A stretch of DNA of 13,430 nt from assembly GCA_902478935.1 (NCBI GenBank), contig CABSMV010000052.1, positions 1 through 13,430 of the forward strand, written 5' to 3'. Below, one piece after another: positions 12,655 to 13,430 of this stretch. The notes below the pieces were generated by a model, which saw nothing but the letters and a program-made list of their open reading frames with translations, did no database searches and was not told the DNA's origin. The position numbers and the translations under genes were made by a program. Source of the stretch: an uncultured Collinsella sp. (GTDB taxonomy: Bacteria; Actinomycetota; Coriobacteriia; Coriobacteriales; Coriobacteriaceae). Numbering within the stretch: the stretch's first letter is position 1; each line of letters opens with the position of its first letter.

Positions 12655-12716
12655 AGAGTGGACAATCTCCCACTTTGAGCTTGAATGCAGGCTCAAACCG
12701 GGAGATTGTCCACTCT
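12655..12716. repeat. REP-like nested hairpin A after pdxT
   Basis: A perfect 17-bp stem (12655-12671 with 12700-12716, beginning AGAGTGGACAATCTCCC) encloses a second perfect 7-bp stem TTTGAGC/GCTCAAA (12674-12680, 12691-12697). No T-run follows, so a plain terminator is less likely than a palindromic repeat or an mRNA-end stabiliser. Within the gene-free stretch 12631-13003. Confidence 0.75.
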
Positions 12717-12725
12717 AATGCTATG

Positions 12726-12808
12726 TAGTCGTTGGGGACGTTCTTAAACGACTAGTCAAACAAGAACGTCCCCAACGACTAGTCATTTAAGAACGTCCCC
12801 AATGACTA
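12726..12808. repeat. REP-like palindrome cluster B with GGGGACGTTCTT motif
   Basis: A perfect 20-bp inverted repeat (12726-12745 and 12762-12781, core GTTGGGGACGTTCTT) is followed by a third, inverted copy of the core at 12789-12803. 12749-12775 and 12776-12802 are a 27-bp tandem direct repeat differing at three adjacent bases. The outer eight-base ends TAGTCATT/AATGACTA (12780-12787, 12801-12808) pair as a further hairpin. Three copies of one motif in 83 bases indicate an amplified palindromic element. Confidence 0.8.
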
Positions 12809-12861
12809 CCTTTTGGCAAGTTTGAATCAAGGCAACGCCGATGTTTTGGTACCGACAGCGA

Positions 12862-12961
12862 GCGCCCACCAGAGCGAACAAATTGGCAAGAAAAGAGGGC
12901 GGCATAGACCTTCTGGTCATGCCGTCCTCTTTGAATGACAGGTTGTCGCTCTGGTGGGCGC
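12862..12961. repeat. 100-bp nested palindrome, with inner arm possibly a minus-strand terminator
   Basis: The outer arms GCGCCCACCAGAGCGA (12862-12877) and their exact complement (12946-12961) enclose inner 14-bp arms (12892-12905, 12919-12932; one mismatch, a wobble on the + strand) and a central GACC-TTCT-GGTC. Read on the minus strand, the inner hairpin ends CCTCTTTTCTT, a plausible rho-independent terminator for the leftward gene at 13004-13398. The outer stem is better explained as a mobile palindromic unit. Confidence 0.7.
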
Positions 12962-12974
12962 GCAGCGTCAACTA

Positions 12975-13001
12975 GTTACGCCGTTCGTAGAACCGCGTAA
13001 C
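12975..13001. terminator. 27-bp hairpin just past the RGG-tail gene
   Basis: GTTACGC-C-GTTC-GTA-GAAC-C-GCGTAAC is symmetrical apart from one C/C mismatch. It begins two bases beyond the stop codon at 13004-13006. No strong T-run follows on the minus strand (TAGTTGACG), so it may act with the next hairpin. Confidence 0.45.
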
Positions 13002-13003
13002 CC

Positions 13004-13398
13004 CTAGAAACGGTTGCCGCGGAAGCCGCCACCGTTGCGGCCGCCACGATCGCCACCACGACCGCCACGGTCGTTACCGCGGTTGCCGCCAAAGCCGCCA
13101 CGGTTGCCGCCGCGGTCGCCATAGCCACCACGGTTGCCGCCAAAGCCGCCGCGACCGCCACGGTCGCCGCCGCGGTCACCAAAGCCGCCACGGCCACCGC
13201 GATCGCCACCGCGGCCGCCACGGTCGCCACCACGGCCACCGCGATCGCCAAAGCCGCCGCGACCGCCACGGTCGCCGCCACGGCCACCACGGTCGTCACG
13301 GCCGCCGCGAGGACCGCGATCCTCGTCCAGGCCCATGGCGACGAGCGGAGCGATAACCTTATCGAGAGCGGCCATCAGCTCGGTGGCCTCCTCGTAAG
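13004..13398 (-). CDS. RGG-repeat tail of a probable DEAD-box RNA helicase (5'-partial)
   Basis: The coding frame runs from the adapter junction (13398) to TAG (13004-13006), about 130 codons visible. It reads YEEATELMAALDKVIAPLVAMGLDEDRG and then roughly 100 residues of low complexity with about twenty RGG triplets in DRGGRGG, GGFGDRGG and NRGG units, ending RGNRF. The frame is open across the junction without a start, so the ATG at 13375 is internal. RGG boxes bind RNA and are common at the C-terminus of cold-shock and ribosome-biogenesis DEAD-box helicases. The helicase domains are outside the window, so the assignment is by analogy. At the DNA level it is a tandem array of GGT-CGC-GG-type units (about 13018-13320), prone to expansion or contraction and assembly error. 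Confidence 0.55.
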
Positions 13399-13430
13399 CT
13401 GTCTCTTATACACATCTCCGAGCCCACGAG
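13399..13430 (-). other. Illumina Nextera read-2 adapter remnant (not genomic)
   Basis: The last 32 bases are identical to the reverse complement of the Nextera read-2 transposon adapter, beginning with the mosaic end CTGTCTCTTATACACATCT at 13399-13417. Genomic sequence ends at 13398, and the flanking minus-strand gene is cut there. Confidence 0.97.

Noticed and set aside
12726..12808. CRISPR-like repeat array
   Set aside because: The units are inverted and tandem palindromes with no spacers of regular length; this is a REP/BIME-type arrangement.
12783..12971. Minus-strand 62-codon ORF over the 100-bp palindrome
   Set aside because: It translates a palindromic repeat and has no ribosome site; open by chance.
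13134..13397. Proline-rich rightward ORF opposite the RGG tail
   Set aside because: It is the antisense shadow of a GC-rich RGG repeat; the minus-strand frame ending in TAG with family-like sequence is the real one.

Overview
The window reads as a piece of a high-GC Coriobacteriia genome, most likely a gut Collinsella. This rests on overall gene style, a PdxR-PdxS-PdxT locus, a DUF3516 helicase tail, an RGG-tailed protein and REP-like palindromes; it is inference, not a database match. Both outermost ends are not genomic. Bases 1-26 match the Illumina Nextera read-1 transposon adapter with one mismatch, and 13399-13430 match the reverse complement of the read-2 adapter. Usable sequence is 27-13398, and the first and last genes are cut at their 5' ends by the contig edge.

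Layout, left to right. (1) 27-926 (+): C-terminal part of a DUF3516-type SF2 helicase, then a strong hairpin terminator shared with the convergent DUF2130 coiled-coil protein (1006-2763, -). (2) A leftward group on the minus strand: a HIRAN-domain protein (3712-4068), a 59-residue charged small protein (3514-3693) and a calcineurin-like metallophosphoesterase (2902-3447), followed by a terminator and a REP-like hairpin. (3) 4069-4460: a sparse stretch holding a candidate 27-residue membrane-toxin-like peptide, a possible opposing RNA promoter and two long hairpins. (4) A two-gene minus-strand fermentation operon, iron alcohol dehydrogenase (5850-7070) then aldehyde dehydrogenase (4461-5840), translationally close and preceded by a palindrome resembling a Rex redox operator. 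(5) A divergent reverse rubrerythrin (7327-7887, +), suggesting oxidative-stress defence in an anaerobe, with its own terminator. (6) An accessory cassette: an unusual Cys-rich DUF559/Vsr-like (PD-(D/E)xK-like) protein (8129-9256, -) bracketed by two same-orientation copies of a ~119-bp element with inverted ends (8020-8138, 9439-9556). (7) Vitamin B6: a MocR-type regulator PdxR (9547-10986, -) divergent from pdxS-pdxT (11132-12630, +), with repeated operator-like motifs between them. (8) 12631-13003: no gene, but a dense cluster of palindromes. (9) 13004-13398 (-): C-terminal RGG-rich tail of a probable DEAD-box RNA helicase.

Functionally, the ADH/ALDH pair would interconvert alcohols, aldehydes and acids with NAD(P)(H), PdxST makes pyridoxal 5'-phosphate under PdxR control, and rubrerythrin detoxifies peroxide. 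The most novel-looking signal is the DUF559-like gene with its flanking element copies. In both copies the terminus of the element supplies the stop codon of the adjoining gene, so that both proteins end in Leu-Ser-Glu.
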